DNA of 13,856 nt from an uncultured Eubacteriales bacterium (GTDB lineage Bacteria; Bacillota; Clostridia; Oscillospirales; CAG-272). The stretch spans positions 1-13,856 of the forward strand of contig URSW01000024.1 of assembly GCA_900550625.1 (NCBI GenBank), read 5' to 3'. Of the stretch, positions 1 through 7,050 are shown piece after piece. A program made the position numbers and the translations under genes. Each line of letters opens with the position of its first letter. Position 1 is the stretch's first letter. Under the pieces are notes generated by a model. It had not been told where the DNA came from. It ran no database searches and was given only the letters and a program-made list of their open reading frames with translations.

Positions 1-1
1 G

Positions 2-244
2 AGCCACATTGGCCAGATCGAAAACGGTCGGGTAAAGCCGAGCCTTGATATGACAGTTCGTATTGCAAATGCTTTGAATGCGACTACGGATCAGTTATTG
101 GCTCATGAGTTTTCCCACCCTGAAGAAATCTATCTGAAGGAGATTGCCGAACGAATTGAAAAATACCCAGTATCAAAACGGATACTGGCGTGTGAAGGGT
201 TTAACACCTATTTGGATTCACTTGAAAAGTTCAGTAAATCATAG
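2..244 (+). CDS. XRE-family HTH transcriptional regulator, C-terminal part (start is left of the window)
   Basis: The frame is open from base 2 and ends at TAG 242-244. It reads SHIGQIENGRVKPSLD followed by MTVRIANALN, the second half of a Cro/CI-type helix-turn-helix: recognition helix, then the 'ENGR..PSL..' turn and the 'IA.AL......LL' helix typical of XRE regulators. The ATG at 50 is internal to this domain and not a credible start. About 45 residues follow the HTH, ending in a lysine/serine-rich tail, so the intact protein is probably about 110 residues. Such regulators in ICEs usually repress the transfer or excision genes; that role is inferred. A terminator hairpin follows about 80 bases after the stop. 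Confidence 0.8.
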   Translation, partial: SHIGQIENGRVKPSLDMTVRIANALNATTDQLLAHEFSHPEEIYLKEIAERIEKYPVSKRILACEGFNTYLDSLEKFSKS

Positions 245-325
245 GGATAAGTGAGAGTGCATATGACGAGGAACAGACCCTAACAGAAGGAAGAAGCCTA
301 ACTGTTTTAATATCAGTATACAAAT

Positions 326-353
326 AGCCGAGCCGTTGGCATCGGTTTTATAT
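326..353 (+). terminator. Intrinsic terminator after the XRE regulator
   Basis: CCGA and GCC (328-334) pair with GGC and TCGG (338-345) around a GTT loop, with one bulged A at 341. The stem is extended by A-U and G-U pairs at the base (326-327 with 346-347). TTTTATATT follows. The stem is moderately stable. Confidence 0.55.
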
Positions 354-365
354 TCACGCATGAAG

Positions 366-403
366 CGACTGTATCACACAGAGGTGTGGTATGGTCGTTT
401 TTT
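366..403 (+). terminator. Strong intrinsic terminator ahead of the sigma-factor operon
   Basis: A 14-bp stem, CGACTGTATCACAC (366-379) with GTGTGGTATGGTCG (384-397), includes three G-U pairs, has an AGAG tetraloop and is followed directly by TTTTTT. With the hairpin at 326-353 it forms a tandem double stop between the XRE gene and the sigma-like gene. Confidence 0.75.
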
Positions 404-417
404 ATTATACCCTTTGG

Positions 418-520
418 AAGGAGGTGAATCCGATGTTCTGATCGCTGTGATAATCATCGTAACGACCAACCACTATTTTATTCACAGCATGCCATCATGG
501 CATGTTGCGTATATCGCTGA
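418..520 (+). other. Strong RBS with a two-codon ORF, and a +1-frame 27-codon reading frame behind it
   Basis: AAGGAGG (418-424) sits 8 bases before ATG 433, but the frame reads only Met-Phe-stop (ATG TTC TGA). Shifted by one base, the frame from 437 stays open for 27 codons to TGA 518-520. It begins SDRCDNHRND and contains three cysteines. This could be a small ICE protein broken by a one-base indel, or a leader ORF that controls translation of the sigma-like gene. The palindrome at 488-504 lies inside it. Confidence 0.3.
488..504. repeat. Perfect palindrome upstream of the sigma-like gene
   Basis: CATGCCAT (488-495), one central C, then ATGGCATG (497-504). It is followed by a second hairpin, CCGTGCCGT (524-532), GAA loop, ACGGTACGG (536-544), with one mismatch. 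Both lie in the untranslated stretch before the sigma-like gene and could be protein-binding sites or an RNA structure occluding or exposing the RBS at 572-578. The 245-585 stretch otherwise holds only the two terminators and the short reading frames noted separately. Confidence 0.5.
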
Positions 521-585
521 AAACCGTGCCGTGAAACGGTACGGCTTCTCCCTGCTGTGGTGGCATGCCCCAAGGAGGCATGAAA

Positions 586-1008
586 ATGGACCACAGACAG
601 GAATATCCCGAACGGGATGAGCTACGGGCAAAGTTTACGCGATGGCTTGAGACAGTAATTAAGCGTGCGAAAATTGATTACCTGCGAAAATACGAGAATC
701 GTCCGGAAACCATATCCTACGAGGATATACCGGAGAAGGAGCTTATTGATCTGGCACAACGCGAATTATGGCCGAGCAGCACAAGAATGCAGACCCCGTA
801 TGATTTTGAAGAGGAACGGCTGACAAAGGCTTTTATGGAGCTGCCATTAAAGCGTCGGCAGGTAATGGAACTGCTGTTTCTGGCAGACCTGAGCGAAACA
901 GAAACAGCCAAAAGGCTCAACTGCTCGTTGCAGTATGTTAGAAATCAAAGGTGCATTGCACTGAAAAAGCTGCGCTCCCGTCTGATGGAAGGCGGTGATG
1001 ATGAATGA
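586..1008 (+). CDS. Small sigma-70-family (region 4) regulator of the element
   Basis: The 140-residue protein has a C-terminal sigma-70 region 4 helix-turn-helix at roughly residues 85-133: LPLKRRQVMELLFLADLSE..TAKRLNCS..YVRNQR..ALKKLR. This is the usual 'LP...R.V..L......S..E.A..L..S...V...R..AL..LR' pattern. Residues 1-60 are charged and helical and match the short N-termini of sigma-like proteins found in Tn916/Tn1549-type ICEs. I chose ATG 586 because AAGGAGG (572-578) is 7 bases upstream; ATG 580 is too close and ATG 565 precedes the RBS. It overlaps the next gene by 4 bases (ATGA), so the two are translationally coupled. A role in transcribing element genes is inferred; it has no region 2, so it may act as an accessory regulator. 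Confidence 0.85.
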   Translation: MDHRQEYPERDELRAKFTRWLETVIKRAKIDYLRKYENRPETISYEDIPEKELIDLAQRELWPSSTRMQTPYDFEEERLTKAFMELPLKRRQVMELLFLADLSETETAKRLNCSLQYVRNQRCIALKKLRSRLMEGGDDE

Positions 1009-1196
1009 ACGCATCTGAGTTCAAAAAGGTTCTGCAAGGGGCCGTTTTGGGAAATCATCGGGATTTAGAGTCCATACTGGAATTGTATATGCCGATGATT
1101 GAGCATAATTCCTATTTGTATGGCCGCTTGGATGAGGATCTGAAGCAGTACATTCTCATACATATTGCGCTTAACATCTCAAAATTTAAGATTTGA
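1005..1196 (+). CDS. Small helix-turn-helix ICE protein (HTH_16-like)
   Basis: This 63-residue protein starts at ATG 1005 and overlaps the stop of the sigma-like gene by 4 bases. Its layout, 'F..VL.GA..G....LE.ILELY.PMI...SYL.G..DEDL.QY....I...I.KF.I', matches the short HTH_16-type proteins that follow the sigma-like gene in Tn916/Tn1549-family elements. It resembles a sigma region 2-like helical segment, so together with its neighbour it may form a split sigma factor; that is inference. The length is normal for the family and the gene looks intact. A terminator hairpin begins 5 bases after the stop. Confidence 0.75.
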   Translation: MNASEFKKVLQGAVLGNHRDLESILELYMPMIEHNSYLYGRLDEDLKQYILIHIALNISKFKI

Positions 1197-1200
1197 GGCG

Positions 1201-1238
1201 AATGCCGGTTTCGGGATATCTGAAGCCGGCATTTTTTG
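1201..1238 (+). terminator. Intrinsic terminator closing the sigma/HTH operon
   Basis: AATGCCGG (1201-1208) pairs perfectly with CCGGCATT (1226-1233), with a T-run extending from 1232. The stem starts just after the TGA at 1194-1196. Confidence 0.8.
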
Positions 1239-1291
1239 AATTTTTTTGTCGGCGAGTGTATGGAACGAAAAAACTGTCCGTATTTACTTGT

Positions 1292-1480
1292 GTAAGGCAC
1301 CCCCGCGCTTACCTGTACCTTGAAAATTGAACAGCTTATCCTCTACATCCCCGAACCGGGAAGCGGCTATCCGTCTGTGTGGCGAACAGAACCAGGAGCA
1401 CTGATATACGGGTGGCTCCCGTATACCGCGACGATCCGGCCGGGCACAATGGTACTCCCGTAACTCGCGGCCCGGCCACA
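1292..1480 (+). ncRNA. Structured region of unknown function upstream of the DUF6870-like gene
   Basis: This lies in a gap of about 420 bases between genes (1197-1618). It holds GTAAG/CTTAC (1292-1296 with 1308-1312); a perfect 8-bp stem TATACGGG/CCCGTATA with a 5-nt loop (1405-1412 with 1418-1425); and a perfect 8-bp stem GGCCGGGC/GCCCGGCC (1438-1445 with 1470-1477) enclosing 24 bases. CTCCCGTA occurs in the first stem (1416-1423) and again inside the second loop (1455-1462). The TACGGG arm could therefore pair with either copy, giving two exclusive folds. It could be a regulatory leader RNA, a replication or transfer DNA structure, or a decayed gene. One frame (1296-1562) is mostly open and protein-like but interrupted by TAA 1461 and TGA 1482. 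No known RNA class is recognised. Confidence 0.4.
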
Positions 1481-1618
1481 ATGAAGGCGGGGAGATGAAA
1501 TTTCTGTGGACCTGTTCGCTGCAGGCGGAGGCAATGAGCATTTTGTTTTTGAATATACCAAGTAAATTATGGCAAAAATACAAGTTGTAAAGACGAACAC
1601 ATGGAGGTGTAATGATTT

Positions 1619-1834
1619 ATGGAACAGTCTGAAAAGAACTTATCTGAGCTGGTGGATATCAGAGATGTCGTGATAGATAAAAGCCTGCCGCTGGAAGAGC
1701 GCGTAAGGTCTTATGTTGAACAGATCAAGGATCCGTATTGCTTTAAGGTCGGAGATGTCGTTGTCCGGGTATCATATGCAGACAAGGACAAATCCCTTAC
1801 CGACAGCTTCACTTCCATGATCGCGTCAATGTAA
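1619..1834 (+). CDS. Small conserved ICE protein, DUF6870-like
   Basis: The 71-residue protein has the pattern LVDIRDVVIDKSLPLEERV...VEQIKDPYCFKVGDVVVRVSYAD. This matches a short family found next to recombinases in clostridial ICEs, which I believe is DUF6870; the family name is from memory and unverified. The most recognisable parts are 'VDIRDV.ID.SLP..ER' (residues about 12-29) and 'IKDPYCFKVGD..V.V.(F/Y)AD' (residues about 36-55). Function is unknown. GGAGG (1603-1607) lies 11 bases before ATG 1619, a long spacing. A nearer ATG at 1612 opens a six-codon ORF ending at TGA 1630, overlapping this start, which might modulate its translation. It sits alone between the structured region and the recombinase promoter. 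Confidence 0.65.
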   Translation: MEQSEKNLSELVDIRDVVIDKSLPLEERVRSYVEQIKDPYCFKVGDVVVRVSYADKDKSLTDSFTSMIASM

Positions 1835-1871
1835 TGGTAATAATTGCTATGCGGATTTTAAGTGTAACGGC

Positions 1872-1900
1872 TGGATTTTCTCGGTTGTCTGTGCTATAAT
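1872..1900 (+). promoter_or_regulatory. Extended -10 promoter of the recombinase operon
   Basis: A perfect TATAAT at 1895-1900 is preceded by TGC (1892-1894), an extended -10. The -35 at 17 bp (TGGATT, 1872-1877) is poor, as expected for extended -10 promoters. It lies 72 bases before the first recombinase start. Confidence 0.65.
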
Positions 1901-1935
1901 CAAATACGGACAAAATCAGCGATAACTCCGGCTGT

Positions 1936-1953
1936 TTATTCGTACTCGAATAA
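1936..1953. promoter_or_regulatory. Palindromic candidate operator in the recombinase leader
   Basis: TTATTCG (1936-1942), TACT, CGAATAA (1947-1953) is a perfect 7-bp inverted repeat between the promoter (-10 at 1895) and the RBS AGGAG (1961-1965). The placement suits a repressor site that would block transcription of the recombinases, for example for the XRE regulator. The regulator is not identified. Confidence 0.4.
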
Positions 1954-1972
1954 TACAGATAGGAGTGGCGCT

Positions 1973-3655
1973 ATGAATAAGATTATAGATCAAACATTCA
2001 AGGTTGCCATCTATCTTCGTTTATCGAAGGAGGATGACGACCTTTCGTGCTCTTCGGGAGCCAAAAGCGAAAGCAACAGTATCAGCAACCAGAGAAAGCT
2101 GATATATGACTTTATGAAATTGCATCCGGAGCTCGAACTGTATGACGAGTACAAGGATGACGGAAAAAGCGGTTCCAACTTTGACCGTGCTGAATTTCAG
2201 CGAATGATGAAGGACATTGAGGCGGGAAAGGTCAATTGCGTAGTCGTAAAGGATCAGTCCCGTTTCGGCAGAGATTATATTGATGTGGGAAAATACAAAG
2301 AAAAGATTTTCCCCAAACTCGGCGTTCGGTTTATCACCATAAACGAGGGCTATGATTCGCTTTCGGCAACCTCCTCGGATGATCTTGCCTTTACGATCAA
2401 CAGCTTCGTTTATGATTTTTATATCCGGGATATATCCACCAAGATCCGCACAAACCTTACGGCAAAAAAGCAAAACGGAGAGTATGCCGGAGCATTTGTG
2501 GCTTACGGATATGTCAAAGACAGCAATGATAAGAGTAAGTTGGTTGTTGATCAATTTGCCGCAGATGTTGTAAGGGACATTTTCCGGTGGAAAATCGAAG
2601 GGCTGAGCCCGCAGAATATCGCAGTACGTCTGAACGAACTTGGTATCCCCTCACCTGCAGAATATAAGAAACTGAGCGGAAGCAATTACAAAACAAGCTT
2701 TCAGACATCTTCAAAAGCCGTATGGAGCCATGTTTCCGTAAGGCGTATTCTGAAAAATGAAATCTATCTTGGTGTAATGATCCAAGGCAAACGAACTACG
2801 CCGAATTATAAGACCAAGACAGTGGTTACAAAAGCTGAAAGTGAGTGGCTTCGCGTGGAAGGTACACATGAGGCTATTATTTCCGTGCGTGATTTTGAGC
2901 TTGTTCAGGAGCTGCTGAGGGATGATACCCATTGCCGTGCGGGAGATGTAACAGTACCGGTATACGCCGGCCGCATTTATTGCGGCGACTGCGGTGCTAC
3001 GGCTGTCAGAAAGACGGTATCCTACGCAGGCAAACGCTATGTATATTATGTCTGCAACGCCAATAAGCACGACAAAACGGTGTGCAGCAGGCATTCCATA
3101 AGAGAAGATATTTTGGGTCAGGTAATTTATCAGACGGTCCGGCACCAAATCGACCTGCTGCTGGATGTGGATAAGGCGCTCAGGCAATTTGAAAATCTGT
3201 CATGGGAAAAGCACAAACTGAAGCAGCTTGACGCAAGCATCGAAATACAGGAAGAAGTCGTTCGGAAAAACAACACGCTGCGCCTCGGAATTTATGAGGA
3301 TCTGCGGGCAGGCTTGCTGGACAGGTCCGAATATGAGTCTCTGAAAAAAGAGCTTGCAGAAAGAATCGCCGAAGCAACTGCCGCCATCGAAAAGCTGAAC
3401 AAAGAGAAACGGGAGATCCTCGACGGCGTTTCAAAGCAGCAGTCCTGGATTGAACAGTTCCGTCAGTATGAAAATGTGACCGAACTCACGCGGCCAATGG
3501 TCATTCATCTGATAGAACGCATCAATATTTTTGAGGACTCCAATATTGAGATCGTGTTCCGCCATCGGAATCAGATCGAGGAAATATTGCGGTTTATTTC
3601 AGAGCAAACCACAGATAAAAAAGTGTTGGCTATGCCGATAAGGGAGGTGGGATAG
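1973..3655 (+). CDS. Large serine recombinase 1 of the ICE
   Basis: The 560-residue protein is a site-specific recombinase that excises or integrates the element. N-terminal resolvase catalytic domain (about 10-155): YLRLS gives Arg16 and nucleophile Ser18, and KDQSRFGRDY gives Arg97 and Arg100. A recombinase domain follows (about 170-290), then a zinc ribbon with Cys337, Cys340, Cys361 and Cys371. A long charged coiled-coil segment (about 400-490), rich in K/E/L, is typical of large serine integrases. Length is normal. Start ATG 1973 has AGGAG 7 bases upstream. Oddities: an 'LSCSSGAKSE' insertion after the nucleophile motif, and DDGKSGSNFDRA where relatives usually have DDGYSGTNFDRP. It is the first gene of a three-recombinase operon; its TAG shares one base with the next GTG start. 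All key residues are present. Confidence 0.95.
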   Translation: MNKIIDQTFKVAIYLRLSKEDDDLSCSSGAKSESNSISNQRKLIYDFMKLHPELELYDEYKDDGKSGSNFDRAEFQRMMKDIEAGKVNCVVVKDQSRFGRDYIDVGKYKEKIFPKLGVRFITINEGYDSLSATSSDDLAFTINSFVYDFYIRDISTKIRTNLTAKKQNGEYAGAFVAYGYVKDSNDKSKLVVDQFAADVVRDIFRWKIEGLSPQNIAVRLNELGIPSPAEYKKLSGSNYKTSFQTSSKAVWSHVSVRRILKNEIYLGVMIQGKRTTPNYKTKTVVTKAESEWLRVEGTHEAIISVRDFELVQELLRDDTHCRAGDVTVPVYAGRIYCGDCGATAVRKTVSYAGKRYVYYVCNANKHDKTVCSRHSIREDILGQVIYQTVRHQIDLLLDVDKALRQFENLSWEKHKLKQLDASIEIQEEVVRKNNTLRLGIYEDLRAGLLDRSEYESLKKELAERIAEATAAIEKLNKEKREILDGVSKQQSWIEQFRQYENVTELTRPMVIHLIERINIFEDSNIEIVFRHRNQIEEILRFISEQTTDKKVLAMPIREVG

Positions 3656-5370
3656 TGGCCAGAGTATCACGGAAAAACGGCGTTTCCGAAGGTCTTCCGA
3701 AAGGCCAAAGGCAGGCCGTGTTTCGTACCGCGCTTTATGTTCGTTTGTCTGTTGAGGACAACGGCAAGGCGGATGCGGATTCGATTGAAAATCAGGAACT
3801 GCTCCTGAGAAACTATCTTGCCGAGCGGCCGTATCTCGAGCTGAAAGAGGTATATGCCGATAACGGCTACACGGGTACCGATTTTGAGCGCCCCGCGTTT
3901 CATCGAATGATCGAGGATGTGCGGAAAGGACGGATCAATTGCATCCTTGTGAAGGACTTTTCCCGCCTTGGCAGAAACTATGTGGAGACCGGTGAATATC
4001 TGGAACGCATCTTTCCTTTCCTCGGCATACGCTTTATTTCCGTCAGCGACGATTATGACAGCAGCTCTGCCAATGCCGGCGAAAAGCTCGCCGCCACTCT
4101 TAAAAATCTGATCAATGATATGTACGCAAAGGACATATCCAAAAAGATCTGCTCGACAATGAAGAATAAGCGGCTGCGCGGTGATTACATCGGCAATTAT
4201 GCTCCATACGGCTATCTGAAGGATGAAAATAATCGGAGCCGATTGGTGATCGATCATGAGATCGCTCCGATCGTAGTCGAGATCTTTGAACTCAGAGCGA
4301 AAGGGATCGGATTTGATACTATATGCCGTATTCTCAACGAAAAAGGCTATCCCTCCCCTGGGCGGCTACGCTATGAGCGCGGCATTATAACAAATAATAA
4401 TAAGAAAGGGAGTGAACTGCCCTGGAATCGCCATGTTCTGAAAGACCTGCTTGTCAATGTGGTCTATATCGGGAATTTGGCGCAAGGACGCAGCTCGCAG
4501 TGCCTGTATAAGGGCGAAAAATACCATTGGACAAAAGAGGCGGACTGGGATGTGGTTGAAGGGACACACGAGCCGATTATCAGCATGGAGCTGTGGAATA
4601 CGGTGCAGGAGATCAACAAAAAGGTCTCAAGCAATGCGACGAAATCCTTCGGACGCTATGCGCATCTGCCCAAGCGTCCCAATCCATACGGTTCGGTTTT
4701 GAGGTGTGCCGACTGCGGGCGTGTTATGAAATATGTTCGCAGTTATTCCCGCCCGAAAAAGGACGGCGTGGTCACAGACTACTACAATTATAAATGCCCG
4801 ACAAACATCGAGCTTGGAGACACGGCATGCTCAAAAAAGAGCATCCGCGCCGATGACCTTGATAAAATCGTGTTGAGCGTTATACGAAAGCAGATGGACC
4901 TATTCCTTGACACACAAAAAACGCTGCTCGGCTTGATCGCTTTGGAGAAAGAAAAAGCAAAGCATAGTGTGCCGGCAAATCGTGTCAAAGAACTGCAGGA
5001 TAAGCTGGACCAAAAGAAAAAGCTGTTTTCCCGGTTGTATATCGACTTCAAGAACGGCATACTGACGCAGCAGGAATATTTGCTTGCCAGAGATGTCTAT
5101 CAAAAGGAAATCGCCGCATATGAAAGCGAATTGCAGGAGCTTCAGGCAATTAAGACAAAAACCAAGGTGACTGAAACAGGCGCCCGAAAATGGAATCGGC
5201 TCATTTCACGCTATTATAAGACGAAAACGGTAACCGAAGAAATGGTCGAGGCAATGGTTGATGAGATCCGAGTGAATACCGACGGCTCTTTGGATATTCG
5301 GTTTAAGTACATGCCTGAGTTTGAGGAAATGTTCAAGGAGTGCGAGCGAATCAGAAAGGAGGTTGCCTAA
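3655..5370 (+). CDS. Large serine recombinase 2 of the ICE
   Basis: The 571-residue protein starts at GTG 3655, whose G is also the last base of the preceding TAG. GGGAGG (3642-3647) lies 7 bases upstream and supports this start, which adds a roughly 22-residue basic N-terminal tail before the fold. Catalytic domain: YVRLS (Arg30, nucleophile Ser32) and KDFSRLGRNY (Arg104, Arg107). The recombinase domain spans about 175-310. Zinc ribbon: Cys351, Cys354, Cys381, Cys392. A coiled coil spans about 425-505. It is clearly a different paralogue from its neighbours, so the three proteins are not recent duplicates. The tight coupling suggests co-production and possibly a shared recombination complex (inference). 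The stop TAA abuts the ATG of recombinase 3. Confidence 0.95.
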   Translation: MARVSRKNGVSEGLPKGQRQAVFRTALYVRLSVEDNGKADADSIENQELLLRNYLAERPYLELKEVYADNGYTGTDFERPAFHRMIEDVRKGRINCILVKDFSRLGRNYVETGEYLERIFPFLGIRFISVSDDYDSSSANAGEKLAATLKNLINDMYAKDISKKICSTMKNKRLRGDYIGNYAPYGYLKDENNRSRLVIDHEIAPIVVEIFELRAKGIGFDTICRILNEKGYPSPGRLRYERGIITNNNKKGSELPWNRHVLKDLLVNVVYIGNLAQGRSSQCLYKGEKYHWTKEADWDVVEGTHEPIISMELWNTVQEINKKVSSNATKSFGRYAHLPKRPNPYGSVLRCADCGRVMKYVRSYSRPKKDGVVTDYYNYKCPTNIELGDTACSKKSIRADDLDKIVLSVIRKQMDLFLDTQKTLLGLIALEKEKAKHSVPANRVKELQDKLDQKKKLFSRLYIDFKNGILTQQEYLLARDVYQKEIAAYESELQELQAIKTKTKVTETGARKWNRLISRYYKTKTVTEEMVEAMVDEIRVNTDGSLDIRFKYMPEFEEMFKECERIRKEVA

Positions 5371-6924
5371 ATGCCGAAAAAACAGCTTGCCGTGTATCTC
5401 AGGCTATCGCTTGAGGACACCGGTGCGAATGATGAGAGCAATAGTATTACGGCCCAGCGCGGCATCATCGCTCAGTTTATCCAAGGGCAGCCTGAGCTTG
5501 CTTCCATGAAGACGGTCGAGTTCGTCGATGACGGATATTCCGGGACGAATTTCGACCGTCCCGGTTTTAAGCGGATGATGGCGATGGTGCGCTCCGGTGA
5601 TGTTTCCTGCATCGTCGTGAAAGACCTTTCCCGATTTGCGCGAAACTATATTGAAGCCGGCGATTACCTTGAGCACATCTTTCCATATCTCGGCATCCGG
5701 TTTATTGCGGTCAATAACCATTACGACAGCGATCAGTTTATCGGGACAACCGGCGGCATTGATGTTGCCTTCCGAAACTTTATGTATGAGATGTACAGCG
5801 TTGACATCTCAAAAAAGGTAAAAACATCACAGCACATGCTGATGAGAAGCGGCCGGTATGTCAGCCATTGCCCATATGGATACACAAAGATCAAAGGGCA
5901 AAAGCACCATATGGTGCCGGATCCCGAAACTGCACCCACTGTGCGAGATATTTTCCTGTGGGCTATTGAGGGAAAGAAATCCACGGAAATTGCCCGTATC
6001 CTTAACGAAAAGCATATTCCGACGCCGATGCAGCACAAAAAGCTCTCACGGCAAGGGATTAGCAACGATGCGATGTGGAGTCATCAGGCGGTGATCCGAA
6101 TCATACGGGATTATAAGTATACCGGAGCCATGGTGTCTTTCAAATGCGGAAATGAAACCATTCGGGCCAAAGTGCAAAAACGGTATGCGCCGGAGGATTA
6201 TGTGATAAATGAGGGCATGCACGAACCCATCGTAACACACGATGAATACTACGCAGCGAATGATACCCTGCGGAAAGTGAAAAAGTACGATGTTGTCAGA
6301 ACCGACCGCCGTGACCGTGTTTACTATTGCGGGCACTGCGGCCGCAGACTTCGCAAGACCTTTGGCTTGGACGAATATTACTCCTGCGCTACGCCGTTAT
6401 ATATAAGGGACGCTCCGTGTGCAGGCATTCATTGGAGCCGGACAAATATAGAGGATGTTGTTTTCACCACATACAAACGGCAGCTGCAAATTGTCAGCGA
6501 AGAATATTGCAGGACAGTAAATGAAAAGCAGCCGGATAAGCTTGCTCCTCTTCGGGCGCAGCAAAAATCCCTCCGCATTCAGCTCGGAGGGATCGGCGGT
6601 AAGGTTGCATCACTGTATGAGCAATTCCGTTCCGATGAAATATCCCGGAATGCTTTTCTCGAAAAGAAAGGCGCTCTTTCAGAGGATAGGGACAGACTCC
6701 AGACGGAGTTATCACGAATCGAGGATGAAATTGAAGGCCTGCTGCAAAAGCAGGAAGAAAGCAACACGGCAATGAATGCGATCAAAAATATCGCCGCTGC
6801 AGCAGATGAGCCGGACGATAAACTCCGGGAAAGAATGTACGACGATATAGACCGCGTCATTGTTTTTGACAACGAAAATCTGAAAATTGAATGGAAGTTT
6901 GATGTTGCCTTCCAACTTTCATGA
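5371..6924 (+). CDS. Large serine recombinase 3 of the ICE
   Basis: The 517-residue protein starts at ATG 5371 directly after the TAA of recombinase 2, with AAGGAGG (5356-5362) 8 bases upstream. Catalytic domain: YLRLS (Arg11, nucleophile Ser13) and KDLSRFARNY (Arg88, Arg91), with the canonical DDGYSGTNFDRPGF between. The recombinase domain spans about 165-290. Zinc ribbon: Cys320, Cys323, Cys339, Cys350. A shorter coiled coil spans about 375-465. It is the shortest and most canonical of the three. It is nearest the attachment junction, which starts about 130 bases after its stop. Excision or integration activity is known for the family; which member performs it here cannot be told from sequence. 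Confidence 0.95.
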   Translation: MPKKQLAVYLRLSLEDTGANDESNSITAQRGIIAQFIQGQPELASMKTVEFVDDGYSGTNFDRPGFKRMMAMVRSGDVSCIVVKDLSRFARNYIEAGDYLEHIFPYLGIRFIAVNNHYDSDQFIGTTGGIDVAFRNFMYEMYSVDISKKVKTSQHMLMRSGRYVSHCPYGYTKIKGQKHHMVPDPETAPTVRDIFLWAIEGKKSTEIARILNEKHIPTPMQHKKLSRQGISNDAMWSHQAVIRIIRDYKYTGAMVSFKCGNETIRAKVQKRYAPEDYVINEGMHEPIVTHDEYYAANDTLRKVKKYDVVRTDRRDRVYYCGHCGRRLRKTFGLDEYYSCATPLYIRDAPCAGIHWSRTNIEDVVFTTYKRQLQIVSEEYCRTVNEKQPDKLAPLRAQQKSLRIQLGGIGGKVASLYEQFRSDEISRNAFLEKKGALSEDRDRLQTELSRIEDEIEGLLQKQEESNTAMNAIKNIAAAADEPDDKLRERMYDDIDRVIVFDNENLKIEWKFDVAFQLS

Positions 6925-6930
6925 CCATGT

Positions 6931-6955
6931 AAAAGCCGGTTTTTTGCTGGCTTTT
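6931..6955 (+). terminator. Terminator after the recombinase operon
   Basis: AAAAGCCGG (6931-6939) pairs with CTGGCTTTT (6947-6955), with one mismatch, around a T-rich loop, 6 bases after the TGA of recombinase 3. The 3' arm supplies the T-run; another TTTTT follows at 6962. Confidence 0.65.
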
Positions 6956-6967
6956 ATGCTGTTTTTG

Positions 6968-6976
6968 TGTTATAAT
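6968..6976 (+). promoter_or_regulatory. Outward-facing extended -10 element at the element's right end
   Basis: TGT (6968-6970) followed by a perfect TATAAT (6971-6976) points toward spoVT. There is no good -35 at 16-18 bp, but extended -10 promoters can work without one. A transcript would begin near 6983 and run across the junction, unless stopped by the hairpin at 7008-7030. Confidence 0.4.
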
Positions 6977-7007
6977 AACGCAAGGGTTAATTTTGTCGAA
7001 AGTCCGG

Positions 7008-7045
7008 AAACCCTTGATATATAAGGGTTTTTAAAAATTTTTGGA
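7008..7045 (+). repeat. Inverted repeat with T-run beside the attachment junction
   Basis: AAACCCTT (7008-7015) and AAGGGTTT (7023-7030) form a perfect 8-bp inverted repeat around GATATAT, followed by TTAAAAATTTTT. A further direct copy of AAGGGTT is at 6982-6988. It may be an intrinsic terminator, recombinase binding arms of the attachment site, or both. Confidence 0.55.
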
Positions 7046-7050
7046 TTCCA

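Noticed and set aside
336..620. Plus-strand frame of 94 codons before the sigma-like gene
   Set aside because: It starts inside one terminator hairpin, runs through another, has no RBS, and overlaps the sigma-like gene in a different frame.
1284..1600. Two minus-strand frames (99 and 77 codons) in the structured gap
   Set aside because: No RBS or promoter and no family resemblance. Open frames arise in several directions here, so length alone is weak evidence.
2021..2554. Long minus-strand open frame (177 codons) inside recombinase 1
   Set aside because: It lies wholly inside a confidently assigned recombinase catalytic domain, has no family resemblance and no promoter or RBS.
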